64,000 bases of DNA from Microbulbifer harenosus. GTDB taxonomy: Bacteria; Pseudomonadota; Gammaproteobacteria; Pseudomonadales; Cellvibrionaceae. Below are positions 32,478 to 42,088 of the stretch, one piece after another; the stretch's first letter is position 1, and each line of letters opens with the position of its first letter. Under the pieces are notes generated by a model. That model was not told the origin of the DNA and did not search any database. It saw only the letters and a program-made list of their open reading frames with translations. Location of the stretch: the NCBI RefSeq assembly GCF_005771435.1, contig NZ_VANI01000014.1, forward strand, positions 1 to 64,000, read 5' to 3'. The translations under genes were made by a program, and so were the position numbers.

Positions 32478-34717
32478 TTGGGTTGCAACTCCATCATTTC
32501 CACACCGGCTTCGGCAATTTCCGCGTTATAACCGAAGGCGCGGACTTCAATGGTGGGCGCGTCCCTGTGCCATTTTCCCGACCAGGAAATTCTGGGTCTT
32601 ACTCCTGGAGTGATTTCCAGGGAGATAGTTCCGAAATGTGTGGGCGCGGGGCCAAAGCGGATCGGCTTTGGCGCGCTCGCATCGCGCAGCCATTCCGGTG
32701 GCAGGCCGGAGGCGAGGATCAGGCTTTCGCCCTCTTCGCGCACAAAACAGTTGCGTTGCATGGTGACCCATTCGGCCGCAGCCCAGGCATGCTGGCCGTC
32801 GCCCATGCAACCGCCGAAAGAGTGCGGATGAATGGCCTCCGGCCATTGACCGGTGGGGGAGGCGAGATTGGCGACATTGCGCATCAGCTCAATGCAACGT
32901 GGGTCACCTGCGCGCAACAGCACTTGCGCTACGTGAATGGTGAGGTAGGCATTGATTCCCGAGTGGATCATGTCCTGGAAAAAACCACCGGACACAAAAC
33001 ATTTTTCCATCAGGAATTCCACCAGGTCCAACAGGCGCGGGTCGTCTTCTGGGTACAGCTTCAACGGGTAGCCGGCGGCAATGGAACCTATAGCGCCGGC
33101 ATCCAACCGGCGTTTGGGCGAGGCCGGCATGGCAGGGCGCTTGAGGCGCTCTGCGCATTTCTGCAGTGCGTCGTCAATGGTGAGCATGAAGTCATCGGCC
33201 TGTCTCTGGAACGTATCCGCATCCTGTTGGTGTCCCTCGCGCTGGCAAATGGCTACTGCGGCGAGCTGCCCGCCAATACCCCAGAAATCGTCCCAGAAAT
33301 AACAGTCGTTGGGGCCGAGGTGTTCAGCGCTGAATCCCGCGGGCAACAGACCGCCGGTGAGGCTACCGTCTTTTGGCATGCGCTTGTTGTCAATCCACTG
33401 TGCACCGCGCAGCACCGGGTCCAGCCACTCAGACTTGAGCTTGCTGTCGGTAATGCGACAGTACTGGTCGATGATCCACAGCGCTTCGCCGTTTGAGTCC
33501 CATTCGCCATCCTGGGAATGGAAATAGCCATCGCGCTTCTGGCGCGAGGGAAAACGCTCCAGGGCGCGTTCGGCACGCTCCAGCAGACCGGCGTGCAGCA
33601 GCGATTGAATCATGAACGCGGCGTCGCGGAACCAGAATCGCTTGTAGGTGTAGGGCCCTGGGTAGACATCGTAGGGCGAATGGAGAATCAGCGTGCGCAC
33701 CGCCGCGTCGTAGAGAAACTGCATTTGCGGGTCGGGAATGGTCATGGCGCAGTGATGCGCGAGATTCTGCTTCCAGCCAGCGGGCGCATTGCCGCTGTTG
33801 AGCTTGCAGTGCTGTGGGATTTTTACCACGGTGTCGAACAATTCTCCCGGCTCAAGCCGGAACAGTGCAGCCGCGGTGGCCATGCCCACGTCGCACTCTG
33901 CGTGCGTCTCGTTGCCTTCCTCGCGCAGGTATAACGCGATGTCGCCTGTGCGATAGTCAGACGCGTGGTGGCGATCCACCGGGCGATCGAAGAAAATCCG
34001 GTCTTTACTGTCGATCAACCAGTGGCTGCGATTTTGATCGAGAGCCACTTTATTGATGAAGGCCACGCCCTCTGGATTGCACGGCCGCAGTGCGACGACC
34101 AGCCAGCCTCCGGCTCTGTGCTGCGCCTGCAACCGCAGCAGGCAATTGTTGTTGCGCTCATCCACCTCCGCCCACACACGGCTGACAAGCGTGGCGTGAT
34201 CCGATTGCGTTTCTGTGACTACCGCCACACCGCCTTGCAGGTCCAGGTGCTGTGTGACCTGATTGTGCTGGGAGGGGAAGAGATCCTGACCGTCGTCGCC
34301 GATGACCCAGCTGTCAATGGACCAACCGTCGTAGTGGGGGGTGAGCAGCCCACGGGGATCGACGATAGGCATTTCCTCACTGCCGGGCACGCCCACTGCG
34401 GTCCAGTTGCGATGGCTCAGATTGCAGTGGGTAATGGAAAAGGCGCGCGGGATGAACGAGACATCCGCCGGATCGAACTGGCGCTCGATCCAGTAGGGCC
34501 ACACCCAGTCCAGGTTGTGCTGAATGACCTTGCTGTTCATCAGCGCGCGGGCGTGGAAGATCACACCCGCGCGCAACAGCTCAATTGGTTCACTGACTTC
34601 CGAGGGCTCGGCAAAACGCTGCAGTCGGGCCATGACCGCGAGGGGGTCCAGGAAGCCATGGGCAGTGGCGAACTTGCGCACGAAGAATCGCCAGGGAAGC
34701 CATTTCATCCAGGGCAT
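32474..34717 (-). CDS. Six-hairpin glycosidase, amylo-alpha-1,6-glucosidase/trehalase-like
   Basis: A 747-residue protein. The N-terminal ~300 residues are beta-rich; from about 355 on comes an (alpha/alpha)6 barrel as in glycogen debranching and GH15/GH63-like enzymes: YPGPYTYKRFWFRDAAFMIQ (about 378-397, with a probable catalytic Asp), QDGEWDSNGEALWIID and GQWPEAIHPHSFGGCMGDGQHAW (about 635, with a probable catalytic Glu). No signal peptide, so cytoplasmic. ATG at 34717 overlaps the preceding stop (TGATG) with GGAGA upstream; the longer frame to 34825 runs into the VTT gene. Substrate unknown. Confidence 0.82.
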   Translation of the reverse strand: MPWMKWLPWRFFVRKFATAHGFLDPLAVMARLQRFAEPSEVSEPIELLRAGVIFHARALMNSKVIQHNLDWVWPYWIERQFDPADVSFIPRAFSITHCNLSHRNWTAVGVPGSEEMPIVDPRGLLTPHYDGWSIDSWVIGDDGQDLFPSQHNQVTQHLDLQGGVAVVTETQSDHATLVSRVWAEVDERNNNCLLRLQAQHRAGGWLVVALRPCNPEGVAFINKVALDQNRSHWLIDSKDRIFFDRPVDRHHASDYRTGDIALYLREEGNETHAECDVGMATAAALFRLEPGELFDTVVKIPQHCKLNSGNAPAGWKQNLAHHCAMTIPDPQMQFLYDAAVRTLILHSPYDVYPGPYTYKRFWFRDAAFMIQSLLHAGLLERAERALERFPSRQKRDGYFHSQDGEWDSNGEALWIIDQYCRITDSKLKSEWLDPVLRGAQWIDNKRMPKDGSLTGGLLPAGFSAEHLGPNDCYFWDDFWGIGGQLAAVAICQREGHQQDADTFQRQADDFMLTIDDALQKCAERLKRPAMPASPKRRLDAGAIGSIAAGYPLKLYPEDDPRLLDLVEFLMEKCFVSGGFFQDMIHSGINAYLTIHVAQVLLRAGDPRCIELMRNVANLASPTGQWPEAIHPHSFGGCMGDGQHAWAAAEWVTMQRNCFVREEGESLILASGLPPEWLRDASAPKPIRFGPAPTHFGTISLEITPGVRPRISWSGKWHRDAPTIEVRAFGYNAEIAEAGVEMMELQPK

Positions 34718-35436
34718 CAAAGGTCTCCTTCGCCGATTTTTTGCTTCAGTGCCCGGCGTGCCATCCGCGTCAGGCCGATGATGGCGATAATCGCCAGCAG
34801 GAATCCGAGACCGTAGAGAGTCCACTCAATCGGGGTGCGCGCCGCACGTCCGGTACCAATACTGGCGAGGTCCGAGGCAATTGAGCCAATGTATACGTTG
34901 TTTACAGTGATGGGGATGACCCCGAACAAGTTGCCGATGAGAAAGTCCCGAAACCTCAAAGGCGTAAGACCGAAGAAGTAGTTCGAAAGCTTGAACGGAA
35001 AGAATGGCACCATGCGCGTGTACATCACCATACGCCAGCCTTCGTCCCGCAGGATTTCGCCGAGATTGGGCGGGTGTATCTTCGACAGAAGCCACTGGGA
35101 GGCCCGTTCGCCGAAGACATAGCGGGCGATCAGAAACGCGATCGCGGCTCCCAGAACTGTGCCCAGTACAACATAAATTGTGCCCTTCAGCACACCGAAT
35201 ACGAAACCTGCTCCCATGGTGAAAATGACGCCCGGTAGCAGGAAAACAATGGCGATGGCCACGATCAGCATAAACCAGACACCCGCCTGCCACCCGAGCG
35301 TGTCGAGCCACTGCAGCAGTTTGAGAATTTCGTCATCCAGGTTGAAATAGTGGAGTATTCCCAACGCCGCACCAACGGCGGCTGTACAGATGACAATCAA
35401 CCAGATCGGTGAAAACTTCACGCCAAATTGTTCCAC
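34717..35436 (-). CDS. TVP38/TMEM64 (VTT/DedA-like) membrane protein
   Basis: A 239-residue inner-membrane protein of the VTT (SNARE-associated/DedA-like) family, with about six hydrophobic segments. The conserved core is seen in LLPGVIFTMGAGFVFG (about 67-82), FLIARYVFGERA (about 102) and TRMVPFFPFKLSNYFFGLTPLRF (about 142-164). DedA relatives flip lipid carriers such as undecaprenyl phosphate or phosphatidylethanolamine. First gene of the - strand unit 35436-28583. A lipid-linked task for the whole unit is therefore plausible. Confidence 0.88.
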   Translation of the reverse strand: MEQFGVKFSPIWLIVICTAAVGAALGILHYFNLDDEILKLLQWLDTLGWQAGVWFMLIVAIAIVFLLPGVIFTMGAGFVFGVLKGTIYVVLGTVLGAAIAFLIARYVFGERASQWLLSKIHPPNLGEILRDEGWRMVMYTRMVPFFPFKLSNYFFGLTPLRFRDFLIGNLFGVIPITVNNVYIGSIASDLASIGTGRAARTPIEWTLYGLGFLLAIIAIIGLTRMARRALKQKIGEGDL

Positions 35437-35593
35437 TGGCCCCGGAGTTTCTGGTGGCCGTATTTAAAGAATCGAACTGGGTTCGAATATTGTGTACTCC
35501 TTAAGACTAGCCAAACCCGTGACGGGCGTGTCCACCTGTTTCGAAGAATATAACTGTTTGGTATTTTCAAGTGTCTGACTATCAGGAGTACAC

Positions 35594-36877
35594 CTAAGGC
35601 CACAGCCAGAGCGCAGCCAGCCCTGCGGCAAAGGGGATGGCAAACAGTGCAAACACACGGCGCAATAGTGTCCAGCCGCCGAGAAACCCGGCCGCGCAGA
35701 GCTTGAAGACGAGGTTGGCAAGGCTTGCGATAACCATCGCGCGCCAGGCGATATCTGCGTCCATGGCACCGGAAGCCGTGAGGTTGGCCGTGGACAGCGT
35801 AATGGCGTCTACGTCGGTAAAGCCGGACAGTAGGGCGACAACATAAATGCCGCGATTGCCGAAGTACTCTTTACCGGCGGCAATTGCCAACAACACCACC
35901 GCGTAAAGCGCGCCGAAGATCAGCGCCGGTTTTAGTTCCGCCGGATTACCCGGCTCCGGCATGGCGTTCTCGCGGTGCTGGACGCGCAGGTAGGCGGCGC
36001 CACAAACTGTCAGGCTTACCACAAACAGCATGCCCAGTGGCGGGATCAGAGCGCTAAGCATGCGTGGCGCCACCGCAATTATCTCCACAAACATACGAAT
36101 AAACATGCTGGTGGAGGCGAGCAGTATGACCAGTGCCGCCAAGCCCGTGGCTTTCTCCTGGCTGCGCGCCATACGGGCATAGGTGACCGTGGTCGCGGTA
36201 GACGATATGAGGCCGCCAATCAGGCCGCTGAGCATAGTGCCGACCCTGGGGCCGGCGATCTTGTATACCGCGTAACCGCCGAGACCGATACCGACGATCA
36301 GTACGACCAAAAGCCAGATCTGAAACGGATTGAGTACGTCGTAGGGACCGAAGGTGCGGTTGGGGAGCACTGGCAGGATGATCAGTGAAAGTACGGCAAA
36401 CTGCATGATGGACCGCAAGTCTTTGTCCGACAGCTTTTCCGCAAAGGCGTGCATTCCGGGTTTGAAATGCAACAGCACGGCGATCGTTGCGCCTAAGACT
36501 ACAGCGACGGTTTTGTCGCCAAGCACCAGGAATGCTCCGAGCAAATACACCAGCAGTGCACTGACTTCCGTAGTGATACCGGTGTACTCGTCCCTACCGC
36601 GCAATCGCTCCAGATTTCCCAGCAGTATGAGCACCGTCATGATGAGCAACCCGGTGAGCATCATCCAGCCCATACCCGGATTGCGGCCCAAATGGGCGGA
36701 TAGAGCGCCAAACAGGGCAATCAGCGGGAAAGTGCGGATACCCCCTAGGCGGTCCGTCGTGCGCTCGCGTTGCAAGCCAATAATCAGGCCCAGGCCCAAT
36801 GCGATGGCGAACGAGAGAATACTTTCGGTGTCCACCAGGATTGGCGGCGGCGCTGTGGTTTCGGGGGCTCTATTCAT
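35594..36877 (-). CDS. MgtC/SapB and DUF4010 domain membrane protein
   Basis: A 427-residue inner-membrane protein. The first ~140 residues match MgtC: GLIIGLQRERTTDRLGGIRTFPLIALFGAL (in two parts, about residues 30-60). The rest is DUF4010 with about eight hydrophobic segments (GLIGGLISSTATTVTYARMA, about 213; GFTDVDAITLSTANLTA, about 368). Function is unknown; MgtC alone modulates F-ATPase and Mg-stress survival in pathogens. Monocistronic by spacing (157 bp to the VTT gene, 119 bp to the porin gene). Confidence 0.88.
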   Translation of the reverse strand: MNRAPETTAPPPILVDTESILSFAIALGLGLIIGLQRERTTDRLGGIRTFPLIALFGALSAHLGRNPGMGWMMLTGLLIMTVLILLGNLERLRGRDEYTGITTEVSALLVYLLGAFLVLGDKTVAVVLGATIAVLLHFKPGMHAFAEKLSDKDLRSIMQFAVLSLIILPVLPNRTFGPYDVLNPFQIWLLVVLIVGIGLGGYAVYKIAGPRVGTMLSGLIGGLISSTATTVTYARMARSQEKATGLAALVILLASTSMFIRMFVEIIAVAPRMLSALIPPLGMLFVVSLTVCGAAYLRVQHRENAMPEPGNPAELKPALIFGALYAVVLLAIAAGKEYFGNRGIYVVALLSGFTDVDAITLSTANLTASGAMDADIAWRAMVIASLANLVFKLCAAGFLGGWTLLRRVFALFAIPFAAGLAALWLWP

Positions 36878-36996
36878 CGTGTTGATGAGTATTGGCGAAG
36901 CGTTCCCGGTTTACCGGAAGAATGTGTGCCGGTGGCGGCATTAAGCATTAATTGATGGCGTTTTAAGAGGGGCGCGAGAGATTTTTCCGAGGTTGG

Positions 36997-38400
36997 TCAA
37001 AATCTATACTGCAAGGTCAGTTCGGTAAAACTCAGATCGTCTGCAGGGCCAGTGTCCCGGAAAAACGCTTCCGGATTGCCAAACGTATAAATCGCGGTGA
37101 ACACCAGTCCGCGGAAGAAGGTATATTCGGCGGTCAATGAGAGGGCGGTGGTAGCGAAGTGACTGTCGCTGCCCATTGGCGCGCGGATAATCTGTCCACT
37201 CGGACTGTATAGACCATCCTCCGTCTGCAGGCGCCAGAAAAAATTCAGGTCGGCAGTCAGTGACCAGTCAGCAGTGGGCAATATGTTGACGAAGGTATGG
37301 AAATTGTAAAAATTGCGCGGGCCTAGAACGGCGGCTTCAGAGAAGTAGTTGCCGCGGGGAAACAGTGGATTGAAAGTACCCAGGGTCCCATCGTCCGGAT
37401 TTTTGTCGCCACTGGCGATATTTACGCTGAAGCGCAGCTGTGGTTTCCATGGGTGCTGCTGCCAGCGGTAGGCGGTCTCCGTCGCCAGCGTCCACGCGTG
37501 GATGTCATCGCGGGCGAAATGGCCAAACTGATACAGTGTTTCCCAATTCCAGCTCCAATCGTTCTGTTCGCCCCAGTATCGAAGTCCGATCGAATGTCTG
37601 TGCTCCCGGCCGGAGCCTTGGACATAGAGCGCATTTTTGTCTTCATAGCCCAGGTAGTACAGGTCGAGATTTCCCGCGGTGTCGAGCGGCCGCGCTTTGG
37701 TTGCGTAGGCGCCCCACAGCGCGTATCGGTCGCTGGTCTCGTCATCAAATACGCCGGGTTCATCGGTGCGGGGGCGGGTAGCGAGCAGATCCAAGCGAAA
37801 CTGATCGCAGAGATAAAACCCGCGGACGCCGTCGAATGTACGTCTGACGTTGGGGCCCTCCCGCACATCCACCAGTCGGCCGGAGCCGAGCACAATTTCC
37901 TGGCGGCCAGGGCGGAGGGTCAGTACGCGCGCGTCAGCGCTGGCAAAGCCAATGTCCAGAAAGAGGTTTTGCCAGGCAAGTTCGTTTTCGTCGACGGGAC
38001 TTGGGCCTTCGGCTCGACCCGTTTCAAGCGCACTGTTTAATTGTGCAAACAGGCGAAACCGCGGACTCCAATGCACGTCGGCCAGAATCGAATAGCGTTG
38101 AAACCAGACGCCATGGGCATCCTGCGGGCTTTGACCAAACGTCGGATTGTTCGTGTACTCATACCGCTGCCGGATTTCTCCGCCGAGGGTTACGTAGCTC
38201 GGGCCGGACTTTCCGAAGGGAATGTACTTTACGCGCTCGGGCCAACCCGTTGCGGCCGGCTGGTTGCGCATGTCTGAATAATCTTCGTCAAACCGCAGCT
38301 TTGCTAATGGCGGCAGTGTGCCGTCGGCATCAGCCAGTACGCCTTGGGTCAGCAGAGCGCCGGTAATAGCTACCACATACAAGGTTTGTGATGTCATCAA
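36997..38400 (-). CDS. Alginate-export-family outer membrane beta-barrel
   Basis: A 467-residue outer-membrane protein. Signal peptide at residues 1-23 (ending VLADA). The mature part is a barrel of the alginate_exp (AlgE-like) domain: GGEIRQRYEYTNN (about 72), LRPGRQEIVLGSGRLVDVREG (about 160), DLYYLGYEDKNA, and a final strand ending QYRF with the C-terminal Phe that outer-membrane assembly needs. The name comes from the family; there are no alginate genes here, so a general channel is likelier. Its start overlaps the MFS gene's stop by 4 bases, the last of a four-gene unit with a hydrolase, an amidohydrolase and a transporter. Confidence 0.85.
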   Translation of the reverse strand: MMTSQTLYVVAITGALLTQGVLADADGTLPPLAKLRFDEDYSDMRNQPAATGWPERVKYIPFGKSGPSYVTLGGEIRQRYEYTNNPTFGQSPQDAHGVWFQRYSILADVHWSPRFRLFAQLNSALETGRAEGPSPVDENELAWQNLFLDIGFASADARVLTLRPGRQEIVLGSGRLVDVREGPNVRRTFDGVRGFYLCDQFRLDLLATRPRTDEPGVFDDETSDRYALWGAYATKARPLDTAGNLDLYYLGYEDKNALYVQGSGREHRHSIGLRYWGEQNDWSWNWETLYQFGHFARDDIHAWTLATETAYRWQQHPWKPQLRFSVNIASGDKNPDDGTLGTFNPLFPRGNYFSEAAVLGPRNFYNFHTFVNILPTADWSLTADLNFFWRLQTEDGLYSPSGQIIRAPMGSDSHFATTALSLTAEYTFFRGLVFTAIYTFGNPEAFFRDTGPADDLSFTELTLQYRF

Positions 38401-40043
38401 CGCAGGGAATGGTCGTCGACCACTGCCTGGTCTGAGGCCGGACGCAGGGGATCGGGCGCGAGATAGTGGGTAACACGCGGGGCGCTGCCGTTTGCCTGGA
38501 AGCGCAGGACGCGCTGTTGGATCTCGCTGTCCAGGACCGATGTGCGGCGGTGGTGGCGTAAATGCGCCACCCAGGAATCCTCGATAAAGTATTCGAGCAT
38601 TCGGCCCGGATCGGCCACGTCCTCAAAAAGCCCCCAGGCGTAGGCTCCGTGTCGTTGGCGCGAGGCCTTCAGCTCACAGATCGCGGCCACGAATTCCTGG
38701 ATGTTATCGGGATCAATACGATATTCGACGGTTACCATCACCGGCCCGCGATCCAGCGACACGTCACTGGCGACCACCGGTTGTGGCCAGTAGCTGCTCG
38801 GCGAGTGATTCAGCTCGTCTCCCTGCAACAGTCTGAAGCGCCAGCTGAGAAGTGCGGCAATTAGCGCCCCTGCTGCCGCCACCAGCTGGGTAAAGGGAAT
38901 GCCAATGCTCGTTGCCACCTGCCCCCAGAGGATGCTGCCGAGTGTCATTGAACCGAAAAATATCGTGATGAAGATCGACAGCCCCCTGGCGCGCACCCAG
39001 TCGGGCAGCGCCAGCTGTGCGGAGATATTCAGGCGCGAGAGCACCGTAATCCAGCAGGCGCCGGCGAGCAGACTGGCGAAGATCGCGGCATCGGCTCGCT
39101 TGACCAGCGCGAGAACGATCAGAACCAGTGCCGTGCCCAGTGTGCCCAGTGCGACCAGTTGATCCGGGCCGAATTTTCTCGCCAGCCTGGGAAGAAAGAG
39201 CGCGCCCACCACGGCACCCACGCCCACAGCCGCGAGAATAATGCCATACAGTTGCGGGCCACCATTCAACTCCTGGCGTGCGACCAGTGGCAACAGCGCC
39301 CAGAAAGCGCTGACAAACAGAAAAAATGCCACAGCGCGTATCAGTGTCGCGCGCATTGCGAGACTCGCCCGCACATAGCGCAATCCGGCGCGCATGGCGC
39401 TGAAGAACCGCTCGGCGGGCAGGTCGCTTGGGGGAGAGGGTGGCGGGTGCCACCATACCAGCGCGGCGATCACCACCAAAAAACTCACCGCGTTTATCAG
39501 ATAGGGCCAGGCAATGCCGATCGCGGCAATGATGGCTCCGGCCAGCGCGGGTCCAATGGCCCGGCTGATATTTATGCCGACGCCGTTCAAGGCGATGGCG
39601 GACTGCAGATCGGCCCGTGGCACCAGCTGCGGGACAATCGCCTGCCAGGCCGGTGCGACAAACGCTGCGCCGGTACCGGATAGAAATGTGAACAGGAGCA
39701 AGGTCCAGGGCGTGACCCTGTCTGTGAACACCAGGCCAGCCAGTGCCAGGGTATTAAAAAACAACAGCACCATGACGGTGATCAATAGCTTGCGGCGCCC
39801 GGCAAGATCGGCAAGGGCGCCGGCGGCGAGGGCGAACAGGAATACCGGCGCGCTGGTGGCGGCCTGGACCAGCGCCACCATCAGTGGAGATGGTGATAGC
39901 GACGTCATCAGCCAGCCGGAAGCAACATCGTGCATCCAGGTACCGATATTGGAGATGACGGTCGCCATCCACAGCACCGCAAATGCACTGTGGCGAAACG
40001 GCGCCCACGCCGAGGTGTTTTCTACGTGCTGGTCGACCGACAC
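38397..40043 (-). CDS. MFS transporter (MFS_3/EntS-like) with C-terminal ABM-like domain
   Basis: A 548-residue inner-membrane exporter. About 12 membrane segments fill residues 15-405, starting with HSAFAVLWMATVISNIGTW, the mark of the EntS/MFS_3 group. Residues about 430-530 are soluble and resemble an antibiotic-biosynthesis-monooxygenase fold (VTVEYRIDPDNIQEFVAAI, ending with a WVAHLRHHRR segment), a fusion known in MFS_3 proteins. It lies 18 bp after the amidohydrolase and overlaps the porin start by 4 bases. With the outer-membrane barrel it could move one small molecule across both membranes. Confidence 0.88.
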   Translation of the reverse strand: MSVDQHVENTSAWAPFRHSAFAVLWMATVISNIGTWMHDVASGWLMTSLSPSPLMVALVQAATSAPVFLFALAAGALADLAGRRKLLITVMVLLFFNTLALAGLVFTDRVTPWTLLLFTFLSGTGAAFVAPAWQAIVPQLVPRADLQSAIALNGVGINISRAIGPALAGAIIAAIGIAWPYLINAVSFLVVIAALVWWHPPPSPPSDLPAERFFSAMRAGLRYVRASLAMRATLIRAVAFFLFVSAFWALLPLVARQELNGGPQLYGIILAAVGVGAVVGALFLPRLARKFGPDQLVALGTLGTALVLIVLALVKRADAAIFASLLAGACWITVLSRLNISAQLALPDWVRARGLSIFITIFFGSMTLGSILWGQVATSIGIPFTQLVAAAGALIAALLSWRFRLLQGDELNHSPSSYWPQPVVASDVSLDRGPVMVTVEYRIDPDNIQEFVAAICELKASRQRHGAYAWGLFEDVADPGRMLEYFIEDSWVAHLRHHRRTSVLDSEIQQRVLRFQANGSAPRVTHYLAPDPLRPASDQAVVDDHSLR

Positions 40044-40061
40044 CCTTTATCCTTCCGCGTC

Positions 40062-42077
40062 TCAGATGGCGAAACAGGAACAGCCCAGGACGCCCCAGAA
40101 ATCCCTTGGATCACGTGCGGGAATAGGGGAATTCCAGGCGATCTGGTGACGGTGGCCGTGAAGCGCACAGGCGTTCGCGCATCCTTCGTGGCAGGCGCGC
40201 GCAACGGGCCCGGGTTGCTGTCCGTGCGCCACAGCACTGGCTTGGCGCATGGCCGGCGATGGCTCGCGGTTGACCGGGCTCCAGTCCGGGCTGGCCGGGG
40301 GCAGGGGAGGGTCCAGTTTGCCGAACGGGCCTGCGGCATAAACGATTTTTCCGTCCACGACCGTCAGTTGCGAAACAAGCTGCCGGATCGCCGCATCCGA
40401 CACATGGAAGTAGTCCTGAGACAGCACCGCGAGATCGGCATACTGGCCGGGTGCCAGGCTGCCTTTGACATCGTCTTCGCCGGAAAACCACGCCGAGCCC
40501 TGGGTCCACAGGCGCAGGGCAGTGGCCCTGTCGAGAATGTTCTCGCGGTCATACAGCGATAGTCCGCCCACCGTTTTCCCGGTGGTGAGCCAGTACAGCG
40601 CGGTCCAGGGATCGTAAGAGGCGACGCGGGTGGCATCTGTGCCGGCGCCGACCGGTAGATCCATAGCGAGCATCTTGGCGATGGGCGGCGTCGTCTTGGC
40701 GGCATCGGCGCCGTAGCGATCGACAAAGTACTCGCCCTGGAACGCCATTCGATGCTGGGTGGCTATGCCGCCCCCAAGCGCTTTGATACGTTCGATATTA
40801 CGCTCGCTGATGGTCTCGGCATGGTCAATGATGAATCGGGTTTTGAACGGCGTTTTTCCGTTGACCCGTTCAAACACGGTAAGAAATCGGTCGATAGATT
40901 CATCGTAGGTGGCATGTATCCGGAAGGGCCATGCTTTCTCCGCCAGGAGTTCGACAATCGGTTCCAGTTCCTTCTCCATGGTCGGAGCGAGGTCGGGGCG
41001 GGGTTCAAGGAAGTTTTCAAAGTCGGCGGCCGACCAGGTCAGATTTTCGCCACCGCCATTCATCCGCAGCATGTCGTCGCCGGCACCGGGCTCCGTCATT
41101 GCAACCCAGCGCTCGTAGTCACTGAGTTCCGAACCGGCTTTCTGGGCAAACAGGTTGTAGGCTATCCGTACGGTGAGCTGCTCGTCGTCGTGTAATTTCT
41201 GCACCACCGCATAATCGTCTGGGTAGTTCTGGCCGCCGCCACCGGCGTCGATGACGGATGTGATACCCAGACGGTTCATCTCGCGCATAAAGTGTCGTGT
41301 GGAATTGATCTGCTCCTGTAGCGGCAGTTTTGGACCCTTCGCCAGTGTGGAGTAGAGAATCATCGCCGAGGGTTTGGCAATCAGCATGCCAGTGGGTTCA
41401 CCTTTGGCATTTTTCTCTATCACCCCGCCCGGCGGGTTGGGGGTATTGCGGTCAATTCCCGCTGCTTTTAGGGCGGCGCGGTTCAACAGCGCGTGTGAAT
41501 ACAGATGGAGAACAAAAACAGGGGTATCTGGGGCGGCCTTGTTAATTTCATCGAGCGTCGGCATTCGGCGTTCAGAGAACTGAAACTCGGACCAGCCTCC
41601 GACAACGCGTACCCACTGGGGCGCAGGCGTGCGGTCTGCCTGCTCCTTCAACATCCGCAGAGCGTCCGCCAGGGATGGAACATTCTCCCAGCGCAGCTCC
41701 ATGTTGTAATTGAGTCCACCCCGAATCAGGTGGGTATGGCTGTCGTTCAAGCCCGGAATAACGCGCTTGCCATCGAGATCCACTAGCTGTGTTTTGCTGT
41801 CCGCCAGGCGCATGATTTCTTTGTCAGTGCCTGTATCCAGTACCAGCCCGTTGCGGATGGCAATTGCGGTAACTTCCGGCTTTTTCGGGTCCAGCGTGGT
41901 GATTTTACCGTTATACAGAACCAGGTCTGCCATTGCGGTTTCTCCTCCGGGAGCCCCGCCCGCCGCCAGGGGACCGAACAGTGCGAGCATGCCAAGCGCC
42001 GCCGCATTCTTTACCGCTTTTCTGCGGGTGATCGCATTCTCAGGGGGCGCAGCAATCTGGGGGGAAGGTTTATTCAT
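40062..42077 (-). CDS. YtcJ-like amidohydrolase with Cys-rich C-terminal tail
   Basis: A 671-residue metal-dependent amidohydrolase of the Amidohydro_3/YtcJ group. The N-terminus has TRRKAVKNAAALGMLALF (about 18-35), a twin-arginine-like export signal. Metal and active-site blocks: GLNDSHTHL (about 110), HATYDES (about 390), IIDHAETIS (about 420) and GAGTDATR (about 485). After the domain ends (about 600) comes a tail with CHEGCANAC (about 632) and a final GCSCFAI, unusual for the family and possibly metal-binding. It lies 11 bp after the isochorismatase-like gene and 18 bp before the MFS gene. Substrate unknown. Confidence 0.87.
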   Translation of the reverse strand: MNKPSPQIAAPPENAITRRKAVKNAAALGMLALFGPLAAGGAPGGETAMADLVLYNGKITTLDPKKPEVTAIAIRNGLVLDTGTDKEIMRLADSKTQLVDLDGKRVIPGLNDSHTHLIRGGLNYNMELRWENVPSLADALRMLKEQADRTPAPQWVRVVGGWSEFQFSERRMPTLDEINKAAPDTPVFVLHLYSHALLNRAALKAAGIDRNTPNPPGGVIEKNAKGEPTGMLIAKPSAMILYSTLAKGPKLPLQEQINSTRHFMREMNRLGITSVIDAGGGGQNYPDDYAVVQKLHDDEQLTVRIAYNLFAQKAGSELSDYERWVAMTEPGAGDDMLRMNGGGENLTWSAADFENFLEPRPDLAPTMEKELEPIVELLAEKAWPFRIHATYDESIDRFLTVFERVNGKTPFKTRFIIDHAETISERNIERIKALGGGIATQHRMAFQGEYFVDRYGADAAKTTPPIAKMLAMDLPVGAGTDATRVASYDPWTALYWLTTGKTVGGLSLYDRENILDRATALRLWTQGSAWFSGEDDVKGSLAPGQYADLAVLSQDYFHVSDAAIRQLVSQLTVVDGKIVYAAGPFGKLDPPLPPASPDWSPVNREPSPAMRQASAVAHGQQPGPVARACHEGCANACALHGHRHQIAWNSPIPARDPRDFWGVLGCSCFAI

Positions 42078-42088
42078 GGGTGACTTCG

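Noticed and set aside
32904..34825. Longer start for the glycosidase at 34825
   Set aside because: The extra 36 residues lie inside the VTT gene and look random, while ATG 34717 overlaps the VTT stop and has a GGAGA site.
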